From positions 930,001 to 994,000 of the forward strand of contig NZ_FOYL01000002.1 of the NCBI RefSeq assembly GCF_900115955.1: 64,000 nucleotides of DNA. The letters run 5' to 3'. Numbering within the stretch: position 1 is the first letter of the stretch; each line of letters starts with the position of its first letter. Shown here one piece after another: positions 18,400-26,921 of this stretch. The translations under genes and the position numbers were made by a program. The stretch comes from Lentzea waywayandensis (GTDB lineage Bacteria; Actinomycetota; Actinomycetes; Mycobacteriales; Pseudonocardiaceae). Below the pieces are notes generated by a model that searched no databases, was not told the DNA's origin, and saw only the letters and a program-made list of their open reading frames with translations.

Positions 18400-20142
18400 T
18401 CAGAGCGCAGGGTAGGCGTTGCGCATGAGCTCCTGGAACTGGGCGGAGAACCAGTGCCCGGACAGCGGCGCGTTCCCGAGCGCGCCGGACAGGTTGTTGT
18501 TGTTCCGAGGGTTGCCGGTGTACGTGGGGTCGCACATCCGGTCGAAGCCCTTGCCCTCGTTGTTCGGGATGTCCTCGCTCGCGCCGTCCGACTCGCCCGG
18601 CGGCTTGATCCACACGTAGGCGTCGATGCCGGAGGCGGGTGCCGCCTTCGGGCGTTCACCGATGCCGGCCCCGGACTGGTTGCACCAGTTGCCGAGGTGG
18701 ATGCGCCGGTCGAGCCTGCCGCCGTCGACGTACGTGTCCACCGTCGTCTTCGGTCCGGGACCGGACGGACGCGCCGCGCCGCCCCAGCCGTTGCGGCTGG
18801 TGTCGATCAGCATGCCGACGTTCGCGTCGAAGCCCGCCTGCACGGCCCGCTGCCGGAACGCCTGCGCGTAGGGCAGCTCACCGGTGTAGCGGTTCCAGTC
18901 CACCCACTTCGACTGCCGCACCGGCGTTCCGTTGACCGACTCGTCGATCGTGAAGTTCGGCTCCGTCAGGATGCCGTAGTTGGCGGTGTTGGCGATGAAG
19001 CCCTGCACGTTGGCCTTCGTGGCGCCGGACGCGTTGGCGGCCTGGAACAGCAGCTCCGCCGACGGGCCGAAGTTGTCGTCCCAGCCCAGCCAGCCGTGGT
19101 GCCCGATGTCGAGGTAGTTGTAGACGTTCGGGACCGCGCCCAGCTTCGCGAGCGCGTACCCGACGCCGGTCACGTAGTTGCCGTTCGCCTTCATCACGTC
19201 GCACTGCGGCGTCTGAGTGGGTCGCGGCGTCACGTTGGTGACCAGGTTGGGCAGGGAGTCGATCTCGACCACGGTCACGATGCGCAGGTTCGCGTACGCG
19301 GGCCTGGCGAGGATCGCCGCGATCGGGTCGATGTACTCGGTCTTGTAGCGGTTGATCTCCGTGGCCCCGAGCTCGCCGTTGGAGGCCAGTGCCGCGCAGT
19401 CGCGGCCGGGCAGGTTGTAGATCACGAGCTGGATGACGAGTGGCGTGCCCGCCGCCTGGCGCACCGCCTCGTCCAGGTGCGAGGCCAGCCCGCGGGCACC
19501 GGTGGTGCCGCTGATCGCGGCGATGCGGTCCATCCACACACCGGTCGGCTGGTTCGCGATCCGGCTGCCGCCCGACTCCGCGCTCGCCTTGGCCGACCAG
19601 TCCGGGTTCACGTAGACCTTCGCGCCGGCGTACGGGTTGTCGACCCGGTTGCCGGGGTTCGGGTTGCCGCTCGTGGTCGTGGTGGTCGTGGTGGTCGTCG
19701 TCGTGGTCGTCGTCGGTGCTCCGGTGCACACCGTGCCGTTCAGGGTGAACGTCGTCGGGTTCACGTCACCGCTGGCGGCACCGGAGCCGTTGAAGCCGAT
19801 GTCGATGGACGCGTTGGTGCCCAGGCCCCCGTTCCACGACATGCTCGTCGCCGTCACGTTGGCGCCCGACTGCGTCCAGTTCGCACTCCACCCCTGCGCC
19901 ACGCGCTGGCTGCCGGGCAACGCGAACTTCAGCGTCCAGCCGCCCGTCACGGCGTCGCCGAGGTTGGTGATCTTCACCGCGGCACCGAAACCACCGCCAC
20001 CCCACTGGTTCGCCGTGTAGTCGACACGGCAACCGGGTGCGGCGCCCGCGGGTGGTGCGGTCAGCGCCACCGCGATCGTCGCCGCGGTGGTGGCGACCAC
20101 GACTCCCGCCGCGGCCCACCGCCTCTGTCCGTTGAGCTTCAT
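18400..20142 (-). CDS. Secreted CBM2-GH6 cellobiohydrolase
   Basis: This 580-residue exoglucanase has a signal peptide (1-34), CBM2 (36-135), a threonine linker (about 143-155) and a long GH6 domain (165-580). VIYNLPGRDC, VVEIDSLPNLVTN (catalytic acid), DIGHHGWLGW and YVWIKPPGESDG match Cel6B-type enzymes, which have extra loops making an active-site tunnel and release cellobiose from non-reducing ends. The ATG has GGAG upstream. It is the last gene of the GH48 > AA10 > unknown > GH6 operon, pairing a non-reducing-end exoglucanase with the GH48 reducing-end enzyme. Confidence 0.95.
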   Translation of the reverse strand: MKLNGQRRWAAAGVVVATTAATIAVALTAPPAGAAPGCRVDYTANQWGGGGFGAAVKITNLGDAVTGGWTLKFALPGSQRVAQGWSANWTQSGANVTATSMSWNGGLGTNASIDIGFNGSGAASGDVNPTTFTLNGTVCTGAPTTTTTTTTTTTTTTSGNPNPGNRVDNPYAGAKVYVNPDWSAKASAESGGSRIANQPTGVWMDRIAAISGTTGARGLASHLDEAVRQAAGTPLVIQLVIYNLPGRDCAALASNGELGATEINRYKTEYIDPIAAILARPAYANLRIVTVVEIDSLPNLVTNVTPRPTQTPQCDVMKANGNYVTGVGYALAKLGAVPNVYNYLDIGHHGWLGWDDNFGPSAELLFQAANASGATKANVQGFIANTANYGILTEPNFTIDESVNGTPVRQSKWVDWNRYTGELPYAQAFRQRAVQAGFDANVGMLIDTSRNGWGGAARPSGPGPKTTVDTYVDGGRLDRRIHLGNWCNQSGAGIGERPKAAPASGIDAYVWIKPPGESDGASEDIPNNEGKGFDRMCDPTYTGNPRNNNNLSGALGNAPLSGHWFSAQFQELMRNAYPAL

Positions 20143-20162
20143 TGCTCCGGATCTCCCGTCTC

Positions 20163-20615
20163 TCAATGGTGTTTGATCTCCATGAGCGAACACGCGGTGG
20201 GCGTGCACTCAAGTCTTTTCAGGCCGAGGTACTCCATGCCGATCGAGCCGGTGAGCGCGAACCCGTCCCCGAACGCGAGGTCCGGATCTCCCCGGACCTC
20301 GCCGTTCGCGAGCGCGGTCCGCCAGGCCTGTTCGAGGCCCGGCCGCAGGATCAGCAGCCCCAGCCGTTCGTACGGCTGCTTGGCACAGGTCCCCCACTCC
20401 GCGATGAACGGCGCGTAGACCTTCGACCGCACCGGACCTGCGAAGTCGGTGAAGTCGTCGTCCCGCTTGACGCTCGCGCACTCGTCGGTCAGGTCGTGCA
20501 GCCACGCGGCGACGCCGTCGACACCCCTGCTGAGGTCCGGGGTGGGTTCGGCGCGTCCTACGAGGAGGGCGAACGCGACCGAACCCACCACCAGGAGGGC
20601 GACCAGGGCCCTCAT
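20163..20615 (-). CDS. Unknown small membrane-anchored protein in the cellulase operon
   Basis: I do not recognise this 150-residue protein. Its ATG overlaps the LPMO stop (ATGA), so it is translated together with the LPMO, and the GH6 start follows 20 bp later. Residues 1-22 (MRALVALLVVGSVAFALLVG) form a signal anchor or signal peptide without a lipobox. The remaining ~125 residues are soluble, with four cysteines (TDEC, GTCAK, LECT, TACSL) that could form two disulfides, and several tryptophans. There is no CBM, linker or catalytic motif. Its place between LPMO and cellobiohydrolase suggests a secretion, redox or maturation helper; that is inference only. Confidence 0.75.
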   Translation of the reverse strand: MRALVALLVVGSVAFALLVGRAEPTPDLSRGVDGVAAWLHDLTDECASVKRDDDFTDFAGPVRSKVYAPFIAEWGTCAKQPYERLGLLILRPGLEQAWRTALANGEVRGDPDLAFGDGFALTGSIGMEYLGLKRLECTPTACSLMEIKHH

Positions 20616-21880
20616 CACCGGATGGCGCACGCGGAACCGTTGAGCGTGAAGGACGTCGGATCAGTCGGTGTGGACGTCGTCGTGGCGTTGAACCCGAACG
20701 TGACCGAGCCTCCGGCCGGGATGTCCGCGTTGTACGACGCGCCCTTCGCGGTCGCCTGCCCGCTCGCGACGGTGATCGTCGACGACCAGGCCTGCGAGAG
20801 CTGTTGTCCCGAAGGGAAAGCCCACACGAGCTGCCACGCGCTGATCGCGCTGGTGCCGCTGTTCGACACCGTCACGTTCGCGGTGAATCCGCCGTTCCAC
20901 GTGCTCGGTCGCGTGTACGCCACCGAACAGGAACCGATGCTGCCACCACTCGCTGTTCTGACCGCGACCGCCGACGACGACGCCGACGCGTTGCCCGCCG
21001 AGTCCGTCGCGACCACCGTGAACGAGTACTGGGTGTCCGCGGTCAGACCGGTGACCGTCACCGAGTTGGTGGCGGAGGTCGCGACCACCTGGCTGCCGTT
21101 GTAGACGCGGTAGCCAGTCACACCGATGTTGTCCGTCGACGCGGTCCAGTCCAGCTTCACCGTGCTGCTGGTGACGCCCGACGCGACAGGGGTGCCGGGC
21201 GCCGACGGCGCGGTGGTGTCGGGTGTGCCGGTGCCGCCGCCGAACACGACGTCCGAGCAGCTGTAGAACGCCTCAGGGCTGTCCGAACGCTGCCAGAGCG
21301 AGTAGATGATGTGCCGGCCCGACTTGTTGGGCAGCCGGGCCTGCCAGGCGTACTCGCCGTTCGCCAGCGGCGGGTTCGTCACCTTGTCGAACGGCACCGA
21401 CTCCAGGTCGGACCACTTGAGCGGCTTCGTCACGTCGAAGCCGTCCTTGGTGACGTACTGCTCCCACGTGCCGGGGTGCGGCGCCCATGCGTTGTACCGC
21501 AACGTGACCGTGCTGTTCGCCTGCACCTGCGTCGACGGCCAGTCGGCGCGAGTGAGGTTGTAGGCGGCGTACTTCGTGGTGGGGCCACACAGGTTGCCGT
21601 CGGAGATGATCTCCCGATGGCGTCCGGCGGCGTTGCTGATCAGGTTGCCGAACCAGTCCCACAACGGCTGCTTCCCGCCCTGGGCCACCGCGGCGACGCA
21701 CGCCGGGTTGGTCGGCTGAAGGTCGCCGCCACCGCTGCCGGCGCGACCGTCCTCGTAGCAGAGGTAGGTGCGGCTGCCGGGCCAGACCATCGACCCGTGC
21801 GCGACCGCCGTGCCGCCGGTGTGCACGAGAACAGCGCCGACCGCGACCGCGACTGTCAGGAGCGCTATGCGTTTCCTCAT
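20615..21880 (-). CDS. Secreted AA10 lytic polysaccharide monooxygenase with FnIII and CBM2
   Basis: This 421-residue copper enzyme has a signal peptide (1-27) ending in GTAVA, so the mature protein begins with histidine (HGSMVWPGSRTYLC), the first ligand of the copper histidine brace. The AA10 domain spans about 28-205; the second brace histidine is in YNAWAPHPGTW. It is followed by a fibronectin type III domain (about 220-305) and CBM2 (318-421). It oxidatively cleaves crystalline cellulose (or chitin) chains. The cellulase neighbours and CBM2 favour cellulose. The start lies 11 bp after the GH48 stop, with GAGGAG overlapping that stop. Confidence 0.95.
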   Translation of the reverse strand: MRKRIALLTVAVAVGAVLVHTGGTAVAHGSMVWPGSRTYLCYEDGRAGSGGGDLQPTNPACVAAVAQGGKQPLWDWFGNLISNAAGRHREIISDGNLCGPTTKYAAYNLTRADWPSTQVQANSTVTLRYNAWAPHPGTWEQYVTKDGFDVTKPLKWSDLESVPFDKVTNPPLANGEYAWQARLPNKSGRHIIYSLWQRSDSPEAFYSCSDVVFGGGTGTPDTTAPSAPGTPVASGVTSSTVKLDWTASTDNIGVTGYRVYNGSQVVATSATNSVTVTGLTADTQYSFTVVATDSAGNASASSSAVAVRTASGGSIGSCSVAYTRPSTWNGGFTANVTVSNSGTSAISAWQLVWAFPSGQQLSQAWSSTITVASGQATAKGASYNADIPAGGSVTFGFNATTTSTPTDPTSFTLNGSACAIR

Positions 21881-21891
21881 CTCGGGACTCC

Positions 21892-24768
21892 TCACCCGTA
21901 GATCTCGGCGTGCAGGGAGAACGCCGTGGCGATCTCGGCTTGCGCCCAGAATCGGTGGTAGGTGAACGTCGGCGCCGGTCCACCGTCCAGATAGGACTGC
22001 ACCTTCGGCCACTGGGGGTCGTTGCGGAACATCGACCGCATCGACAGGAACGACGAGCCCTGGCCGATCTGGTCACCGTTGGGCATCCGGCCGGTCCAGC
22101 CGCTCGGCACGTACGGGCCTTCGCGCGTGCTGGTGTTGTAGACGTCGTCGAACCGGTTGTAGTCCGTGCGGGTCTCCGGGGTCGCGATGCCGAGGCTGTC
22201 CTGGTGCGACAGCAGGGACGTCAGCAGGGACTCGCCCGTGGTCTTGGCCTGGGCGTTGCCCGACCGCGCCGCGTAGTTCAGCAGCACCTTGGCGTAGGAC
22301 GCGGCCACACCGACGTCCTGATTGCGATTGAGCACGCGGACCCGCAGGTTCGCGTTCGCGCCGGGGTTGGTGGCGTTCCACGTGTCCGGCGCTCCCGACC
22401 ACTCCAGGTCGGCCGGGATCTGGAAGTTCGTGCCCGTGGTGGTGTTGGCGATCGCCCACGGCACCCACTTGTCGAGGATCTTCTTGGCGCGCGCGTCCCC
22501 GGTCAGCCGGTACAGCGCCGCCGTGCGCTCGATCCCCCACACCTGGAAGCCGAACCACCGGTTGCTCGGCGGGTCGCGCCACACCGGGTGGGCGTCGTAG
22601 TACATGCCGTAGAACGTCGGCGTGCCCGACGGAGGCGAGGCGTACTGCCCCTCCCAGCTGTTCGTGACGCCACCGGCCAAACCACCGTCGGCCGACTGCA
22701 ACCACTGCAGCATCTCGAGCTGCCGGCTCAGGCTCGTCGTCCAGTCCTGCTGTCCGGTGGCGGACAACGGCTTGAGCGCGGGCACGTTCGCGAGAGCGTG
22801 CGCTGCCAACGGGTTCTGGTAGCCCTGGTGCGAGGCGCCGTCACCGATGCGCCACGCCCAGCCCGCGGACGTGTCGGTCGCGCCGCCCCAGGCGTAGTAC
22901 CAGGACATCAGGTAGTGCGCGCTGTTCTTGCCCGTCGCGCCGGGGCACGACGAGGGGCTGGTGCAGTTGCCGACGCGCTTGAAGTACTTGTCGAACATGG
23001 CGTACCGCAGGTAGTCGCCCATCTTCGCGGACTTGCCGATCTCGCTGGAGATGTCCCCGGCCTTGCCCTGCGCCGTGGCCCACTGCTGGGCGAGCAGCGC
23101 CACCTGCACCACGCGGGCGTCCGCGTCCGGTGCGTTGGTGTACTTCCACTGCTTGGCGTAGGAGGCGTCCTTGGTGAACAGGTCCAGGAAGCCGTTGGGG
23201 CCACCGTGCTTGAACGTGTCGCACGAGGGCTGCGGGATGGTCTCCCACACCGACTCCGACGAACCCCGCTGGTAGGTGTTGATGTACGACGGTGCCGTCG
23301 TGCCGTCGCCACACCGGCCGAAGCCGTAGGTGTTGTCGACGTCGATCAGCCAGTGCATGCCGTAGACGTCCGAGTTGCCGTACGCGGCCTTGAGTTCGGC
23401 CGCGATCGGGTCCTGCCCGACCGGGACCGCGGTGTCCAGCACCGCCGGGTAGGAGTCCATCCTCGGGTGTTCCGGCGCGTAGGTGGCCGGCTTCGCCGGG
23501 TCGTACTTGTCGTTGGTCGGCTGGTCGGCCTTCGCCGGGATGATGAACTTCTCCATCGACGCGAAGGCGGACTTGAACGGCGCCCAGTCACCGGTGACGC
23601 GGCCGTAGCTCGCCTCCAGCCACAGGTAGTAGCTGAACGCCTCGGACGTGGTCTGGTGACCGTGGTCCGGTGCCTCCACCATCAGCGTCTCGACCGAGTG
23701 GTACGGCACGAGCAGGTCGCCGAACTTGCGGAAGTAGCCGCTCGAGGGCGACTTGATCTTGTTGTACTGGTCGAGGAACGCCTTGTTGAAGTCCGATGTG
23801 GACGGATCGATCTCGTTGACCGTGACGCTCGCCGGGCTGTACCCGGTGGCCGACGCCGTGAACGTGGCGGTACCGAGCGCGCCACCGTTGTTCGCCGACG
23901 TCACCGTGACCGTCTGCTTCGCGGTGCCGGAGAACGTGAGCGTGGCCGGGGTCGCCGTCAGGTCCGCGCTGCCGCTGCGGGCGATCGTGACCGTGACCGG
24001 CTGACTTGGTGCCGTGGCCAGGGAGACGTCGAACGTCGCCGTCTGTCCCTGTTTCACCGAGACCGTGCTCGGCGATGCCAGCACCGCCGGTCCGGACAGC
24101 ACCTTCACCGCGGCGGGTGCCGAGGTCGTGGTGGCGCCGCGGTTGTCCGTGGCCCGCGCGGTGATGCTGTGATCACCGGCCGGCGCCGACGTCCACGTGC
24201 CGCTGAACGGCGCGCTGGTGTCGGTCGCGATCAGCTGGTCGCCCGCGTAGAAGTCGACCTTGGCCACCGTGCCGTCGGTGTCCTGCGCGGTCGCCGCCAG
24301 CGGGATCTGCGCGGGCAGGGTGTAGCTGCTGCCCGTGGCCGGCGCCGTCAGTGCCACGGACGGCGACTGGTTGGGGCCGGTGCAGGACACGCCGTTCACG
24401 GCGAAGTCCGTCGGTGGCCGGTTGGCCGATCCCTTGCTGCCGTTGAAGCCCACCTGCGCGGTGCCGCCCGAGGGCAGACTCGGCGCCCAGGCGGGGTTGG
24501 TCACGCTCACCACCGCGCCGGTCTGGGTGAAGTTGCCGCTCCAGCCCTGCGTGACGCGCTGGCCGTCCGGGAACGTCCAGGTCAGGTTCCAGCCGTTGAG
24601 CGCCTCCCCGTCGTTGCGGATCGACACGGCCGCGCCGAATCCGGTGTTCCACTCGTTGGTGATCTGATAGGTGACGGTGCAGGCCACCGCGAGCGGTGCC
24701 GCGACGGCGGGAACCCCGCCGATCAACACCACCGCCGTGACCGCCAACGCCATTGTTCGCCGAGTCAT
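21892..24768 (-). CDS. Secreted CBM2-GH48 processive exoglucanase
   Basis: This 958-residue protein starts at an ATG with GAGGGCGG upstream. It has a signal peptide (about 1-29), CBM2 (30-128), two beta-sandwich modules (an Ig-like domain about 135-225 and a second about 228-320 with PSTVSVKQGQTATFDVSL) and a GH48 domain (325-958). GH48 marks include SSGYFRKFGDLLVPYHSVETLMVEAPDHGH in part, YNRFDDVYNT and RFWAQAEIATAFSLHAEIYG at the end. GH48 enzymes act processively from reducing ends of cellulose and are usually single-copy core cellulases. It heads the four-gene cellulase operon under a perfect CebR-type palindrome. Confidence 0.97.
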   Translation of the reverse strand: MTRRTMALAVTAVVLIGGVPAVAAPLAVACTVTYQITNEWNTGFGAAVSIRNDGEALNGWNLTWTFPDGQRVTQGWSGNFTQTGAVVSVTNPAWAPSLPSGGTAQVGFNGSKGSANRPPTDFAVNGVSCTGPNQSPSVALTAPATGSSYTLPAQIPLAATAQDTDGTVAKVDFYAGDQLIATDTSAPFSGTWTSAPAGDHSITARATDNRGATTTSAPAAVKVLSGPAVLASPSTVSVKQGQTATFDVSLATAPSQPVTVTIARSGSADLTATPATLTFSGTAKQTVTVTSANNGGALGTATFTASATGYSPASVTVNEIDPSTSDFNKAFLDQYNKIKSPSSGYFRKFGDLLVPYHSVETLMVEAPDHGHQTTSEAFSYYLWLEASYGRVTGDWAPFKSAFASMEKFIIPAKADQPTNDKYDPAKPATYAPEHPRMDSYPAVLDTAVPVGQDPIAAELKAAYGNSDVYGMHWLIDVDNTYGFGRCGDGTTAPSYINTYQRGSSESVWETIPQPSCDTFKHGGPNGFLDLFTKDASYAKQWKYTNAPDADARVVQVALLAQQWATAQGKAGDISSEIGKSAKMGDYLRYAMFDKYFKRVGNCTSPSSCPGATGKNSAHYLMSWYYAWGGATDTSAGWAWRIGDGASHQGYQNPLAAHALANVPALKPLSATGQQDWTTSLSRQLEMLQWLQSADGGLAGGVTNSWEGQYASPPSGTPTFYGMYYDAHPVWRDPPSNRWFGFQVWGIERTAALYRLTGDARAKKILDKWVPWAIANTTTGTNFQIPADLEWSGAPDTWNATNPGANANLRVRVLNRNQDVGVAASYAKVLLNYAARSGNAQAKTTGESLLTSLLSHQDSLGIATPETRTDYNRFDDVYNTSTREGPYVPSGWTGRMPNGDQIGQGSSFLSMRSMFRNDPQWPKVQSYLDGGPAPTFTYHRFWAQAEIATAFSLHAEIYG

Positions 24769-24788
24769 GCCGCCGCCCTCTCGACAAC

Positions 24789-24802
24789 TGGGAGCGCTCC
24801 CA
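24789..24802. promoter_or_regulatory. Perfect CebR/CelR-type operator of the cellulase operon
   Basis: TGGGAGCGCTCCCA is an exact 14-bp palindrome identical to the known site of cellobiose/cellotriose-responsive LacI repressors (CebR, CelR). It lies 20 bp upstream of the GH48 ATG, just below a possible -10 box (TACAGT on the minus strand). Confidence 0.9.
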
Positions 24803-24950
24803 GAGTTCACGGCACTGTAACGTGGGCCACATCGGCCAACTGGACGCCGGTGCAGCCGAGGATGAGCTGAAGGGCGCTGGACTTTAGCCCGCACGGCACA
24901 ACGGCAATTCGTCTGCCGGTTCCTCTTACTGCTCTCTTCGAGTGGAATTC

Positions 24951-24964
24951 TGGGAGCGGTCCCA
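24951..24964. promoter_or_regulatory. Second CebR-type operator
   Basis: TGGGAGCGGTCCCA has one mismatch to the palindrome and lies 148 bp upstream of the main site. The pair could allow repression by looping or serve the PL1 3' side. Confidence 0.65.
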
Positions 24965-24972
24965 GACGAGGG

Positions 24973-25001
24973 TGGGGGCGCCCACGCCACTTCGGACGCC
25001 C
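24973..25001 (-). terminator. Weak hairpin downstream of the PL1 gene
   Basis: Seven-base arms GGGGGCG and CGCCCCC flank a ~16-nt loop, just past the PL1 stop. The weak stem gives low confidence. Confidence 0.35.
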
Positions 25002-25011
25002 CCTGGTCTCG

Positions 25012-25944
25012 TCAGCCGCGCCCGGCTCCCGCACCGGCCGTGACCACGCTCTTCACGCTGCTCGCGCCGTCGAGCGGGTAGGAGTAGGGAAGACTCTTGA
25101 CCGAGCCGCCCTGGTCGCCCGTTCCCGAGTTGACGAAGTGGTTGTTGCGCGCCACCAGCGAGCCACCGGGCGAGCTGCCCTCACCGCGGTGGAACGGATC
25201 CTCGGTGTTCTCGAAGTAGTTGCCTTCGACCAGGACCCCGGCCTCGACGGTCGACGCGACGCCGTAGTCGGTCACACCGCCGTAATAGTTGTTGTAGACG
25301 TGCACCGGGTTGCCGAACCGCACGCGCGGGTGGCGCTGTTGCGTGCCGGCGAACCAGTTGTGGTGGTAGGTCACCCGGAGCTTGCCGCGGTCCTCCGGCC
25401 CGTTGTCGTCGCTGTGGCCCAGCAGCATCGTCTTGTTGTGACTGGTGAACTTGTTCCAGGACACCGTGACGTAGTCCGAGGCCCGCTTGACGTCGACCGC
25501 ACCGTCGTAGCCGTTGGAGAAGGTGTTGTGGTCGATCCACACGCGGGTGGAGTACTGCACGTTGATCGCGTCGTCACCCCAGCTGCGGAAGTTGAGGTTG
25601 CGCACGATCACATTCGAGGCGTTGGCGATGTTCAGGCCCTGCCCGGTGATCGCCGAGGACGAGCCGACGCCCTCGATGGTCTTGTTCGAGGCGACCTTCG
25701 TCATGCTCGACAACGAGATCGTCCCGGAGACTCGGATCACCGCCGCGCCCGACGCCTTCGCGGCCGCGACGAACGCGGACGCCGTGGTGACCGTGACCGG
25801 TGAGGCGCCACCGCCACCGGTCGTGCCACCGCCCTGGGTGGCCCAGCCGACCAGCCCGAACGGGGCCGCCGCGGCCTGGGGAACTGCAACAGCGCCGGCG
25901 ACCAGCGCCACTGCGGAAATCAATGCTGCACGCTTTGGAATCAT
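25012..25944 (-). CDS. Secreted PL1 pectate lyase
   Basis: This 310-residue protein has an ATG with GGAAGG upstream and a signal peptide (about 1-27). The rest is a PL1 parallel beta-helix with WIDHNTFSNGYDGAVDVKRASDYVTVSWNKF (split across the calcium-binding and stacked strands), RHPRVRFG with the catalytic arginine, and VHVYNNYYGG. It cleaves polygalacturonate by calcium-dependent beta-elimination outside the cell. It is divergent from the PL3 gene. There is no CBM2, unlike the cellulases here. Confidence 0.93.
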   Translation of the reverse strand: MIPKRAALISAVALVAGAVAVPQAAAAPFGLVGWATQGGGTTGGGGASPVTVTTASAFVAAAKASGAAVIRVSGTISLSSMTKVASNKTIEGVGSSSAITGQGLNIANASNVIVRNLNFRSWGDDAINVQYSTRVWIDHNTFSNGYDGAVDVKRASDYVTVSWNKFTSHNKTMLLGHSDDNGPEDRGKLRVTYHHNWFAGTQQRHPRVRFGNPVHVYNNYYGGVTDYGVASTVEAGVLVEGNYFENTEDPFHRGEGSSPGGSLVARNNHFVNSGTGDQGGSVKSLPYSYPLDGASSVKSVVTAGAGAGRG

Positions 25945-26022
25945 TCCATGCCTTCCAATTGGTGAGCGACGGTACAACTCACACAACCAGCGCGCGGCGG
26001 AGCGGTCAACCAATTCGAAGAA

Positions 26023-26034
26023 ATTCGATTCGAA
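26023..26034. promoter_or_regulatory. Pectinase-associated motif ATTCGATTCGAA, site 1
   Basis: ATTCGATTCGAA ends 13 bp before the -35 box of the PL3 promoter, between the divergent PL1 and PL3 genes. The same 12-mer occurs in reverse at 33410-33421 before the PL1-CE8 operon and was not noticed elsewhere. Confidence 0.5.
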
Positions 26035-26047
26035 CAATCGAAAGAAG

Positions 26048-26075
26048 TTGACAGGAAAGATCCTCTCCCTACCAT
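26048..26075 (+). promoter_or_regulatory. Promoter of the PL3 gene
   Basis: Consensus TTGACA (26048-26053), a 16-bp spacer and TACCAT (26070-26075), 39 bp before the PL3 ATG. This is one of the strongest sigma-70-type promoters in the window. Confidence 0.75.
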
Positions 26076-26114
26076 CGAATTATCGCCGCATATCCCCCTG
26101 CAAGCGGAGCACAC

Positions 26115-26879
26115 ATGAAGAAACTCGCACCATTGATGTTGGCCGCGGCATTGGCCGCGTTTCTCGCACCTCAGGCACAGGCCGCGGGCAGCACCTTCCC
26201 CACGCCCTCCGGGTCGAAACCGGTCGGCACGACCATCAAGGTCGGGTCGAGCGGCTACGACGGTGGCATGCAACGGTTCTACGGCACCGGCAGCCTCGGT
26301 TCCGGCGGCCAGAACGAGGACCAGGGCCCGATCTTCCAGCTGGCCGACGGCGCGACGCTGAAGAACGTCGTGCTCGGCGCGCCGGCCGCGGACGGCGTCC
26401 ACTGCCTCGGCACCTGCACGCTCACCAACGTGTGGTGGGAGGACGTCGGCGAGGACGCGGCCACGTTCAAGGGCACCTCGTCGTCGCAGACCATGACCAT
26501 CAGCGGCGGTGGCGCGCGCAAGGCGTCGGACAAGGTGTTCCAGCACAACGGGCCGGGCACGATGATCATCCGCAACTTCCAGGTGGACGACTTCGGCAAG
26601 CTCTACCGGTCCTGCGGCAACTGCGGCACGCAGCACAAGCGGCACGTCGTGCTGGAGAACATCACCGCGTTCTCGCCTGGCAAGTCGCTCGTCGGCATCA
26701 ACACGAACTACGGCGACACCGCGCGGTTCTCGAGGATCGCGATCGTCGGCGACAGCAGCAAGAAGATCTCGATCTGCGACAAGTACCAGGGTGTCACGAG
26801 CGGCGAGCCGAAGAAGATCGGCACCGGGGCGGACAGCACGAACTGCCTGTTCAAGTCCTCGGACATCACCTACCGATAG
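26115..26879 (+). CDS. Secreted PL3 pectate lyase
   Basis: This 254-residue protein has a signal peptide (1-23) and a single PL3 beta-helix. Family features are the cysteine-rich core (VHCLGTCTLTNVWWEDVGEDA, RSCGNCGTQ, ISICDKYQGV), KNVVLGAPAADGVH and INTNYGDTA. PL3 enzymes are calcium-dependent pectate lyases that act well on low-ester pectin. GGAG lies about 10 bp before the ATG. It is divergent from PL1, ends at a strong bidirectional terminator and carries no binding module. Confidence 0.93.
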   Translation: MKKLAPLMLAAALAAFLAPQAQAAGSTFPTPSGSKPVGTTIKVGSSGYDGGMQRFYGTGSLGSGGQNEDQGPIFQLADGATLKNVVLGAPAADGVHCLGTCTLTNVWWEDVGEDAATFKGTSSSQTMTISGGGARKASDKVFQHNGPGTMIIRNFQVDDFGKLYRSCGNCGTQHKRHVVLENITAFSPGKSLVGINTNYGDTARFSRIAIVGDSSKKISICDKYQGVTSGEPKKIGTGADSTNCLFKSSDITYR

Positions 26880-26890
26880 CGCCGACAGCG

Positions 26891-26921
26891 GAAATGCCCC
26901 GGCCGCCGGCCGGGGCATTTC
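26891..26921. terminator. Bidirectional terminator between PL3 and the sugar-acid gene
   Basis: Perfect 14-bp stem GAAATGCCCCGGCC (26891-26904) with its complement at 26908-26921 and a 3-nt loop. The AT-rich foot gives T-runs on both strands, so it fits intrinsic termination in either direction. Confidence 0.9.

Noticed and set aside
21910-24870. A 986-codon open frame on the plus strand opposite GH48
   Set aside because: It mirrors the GH48 gene and shows the same composition artefact. No family motif is visible.
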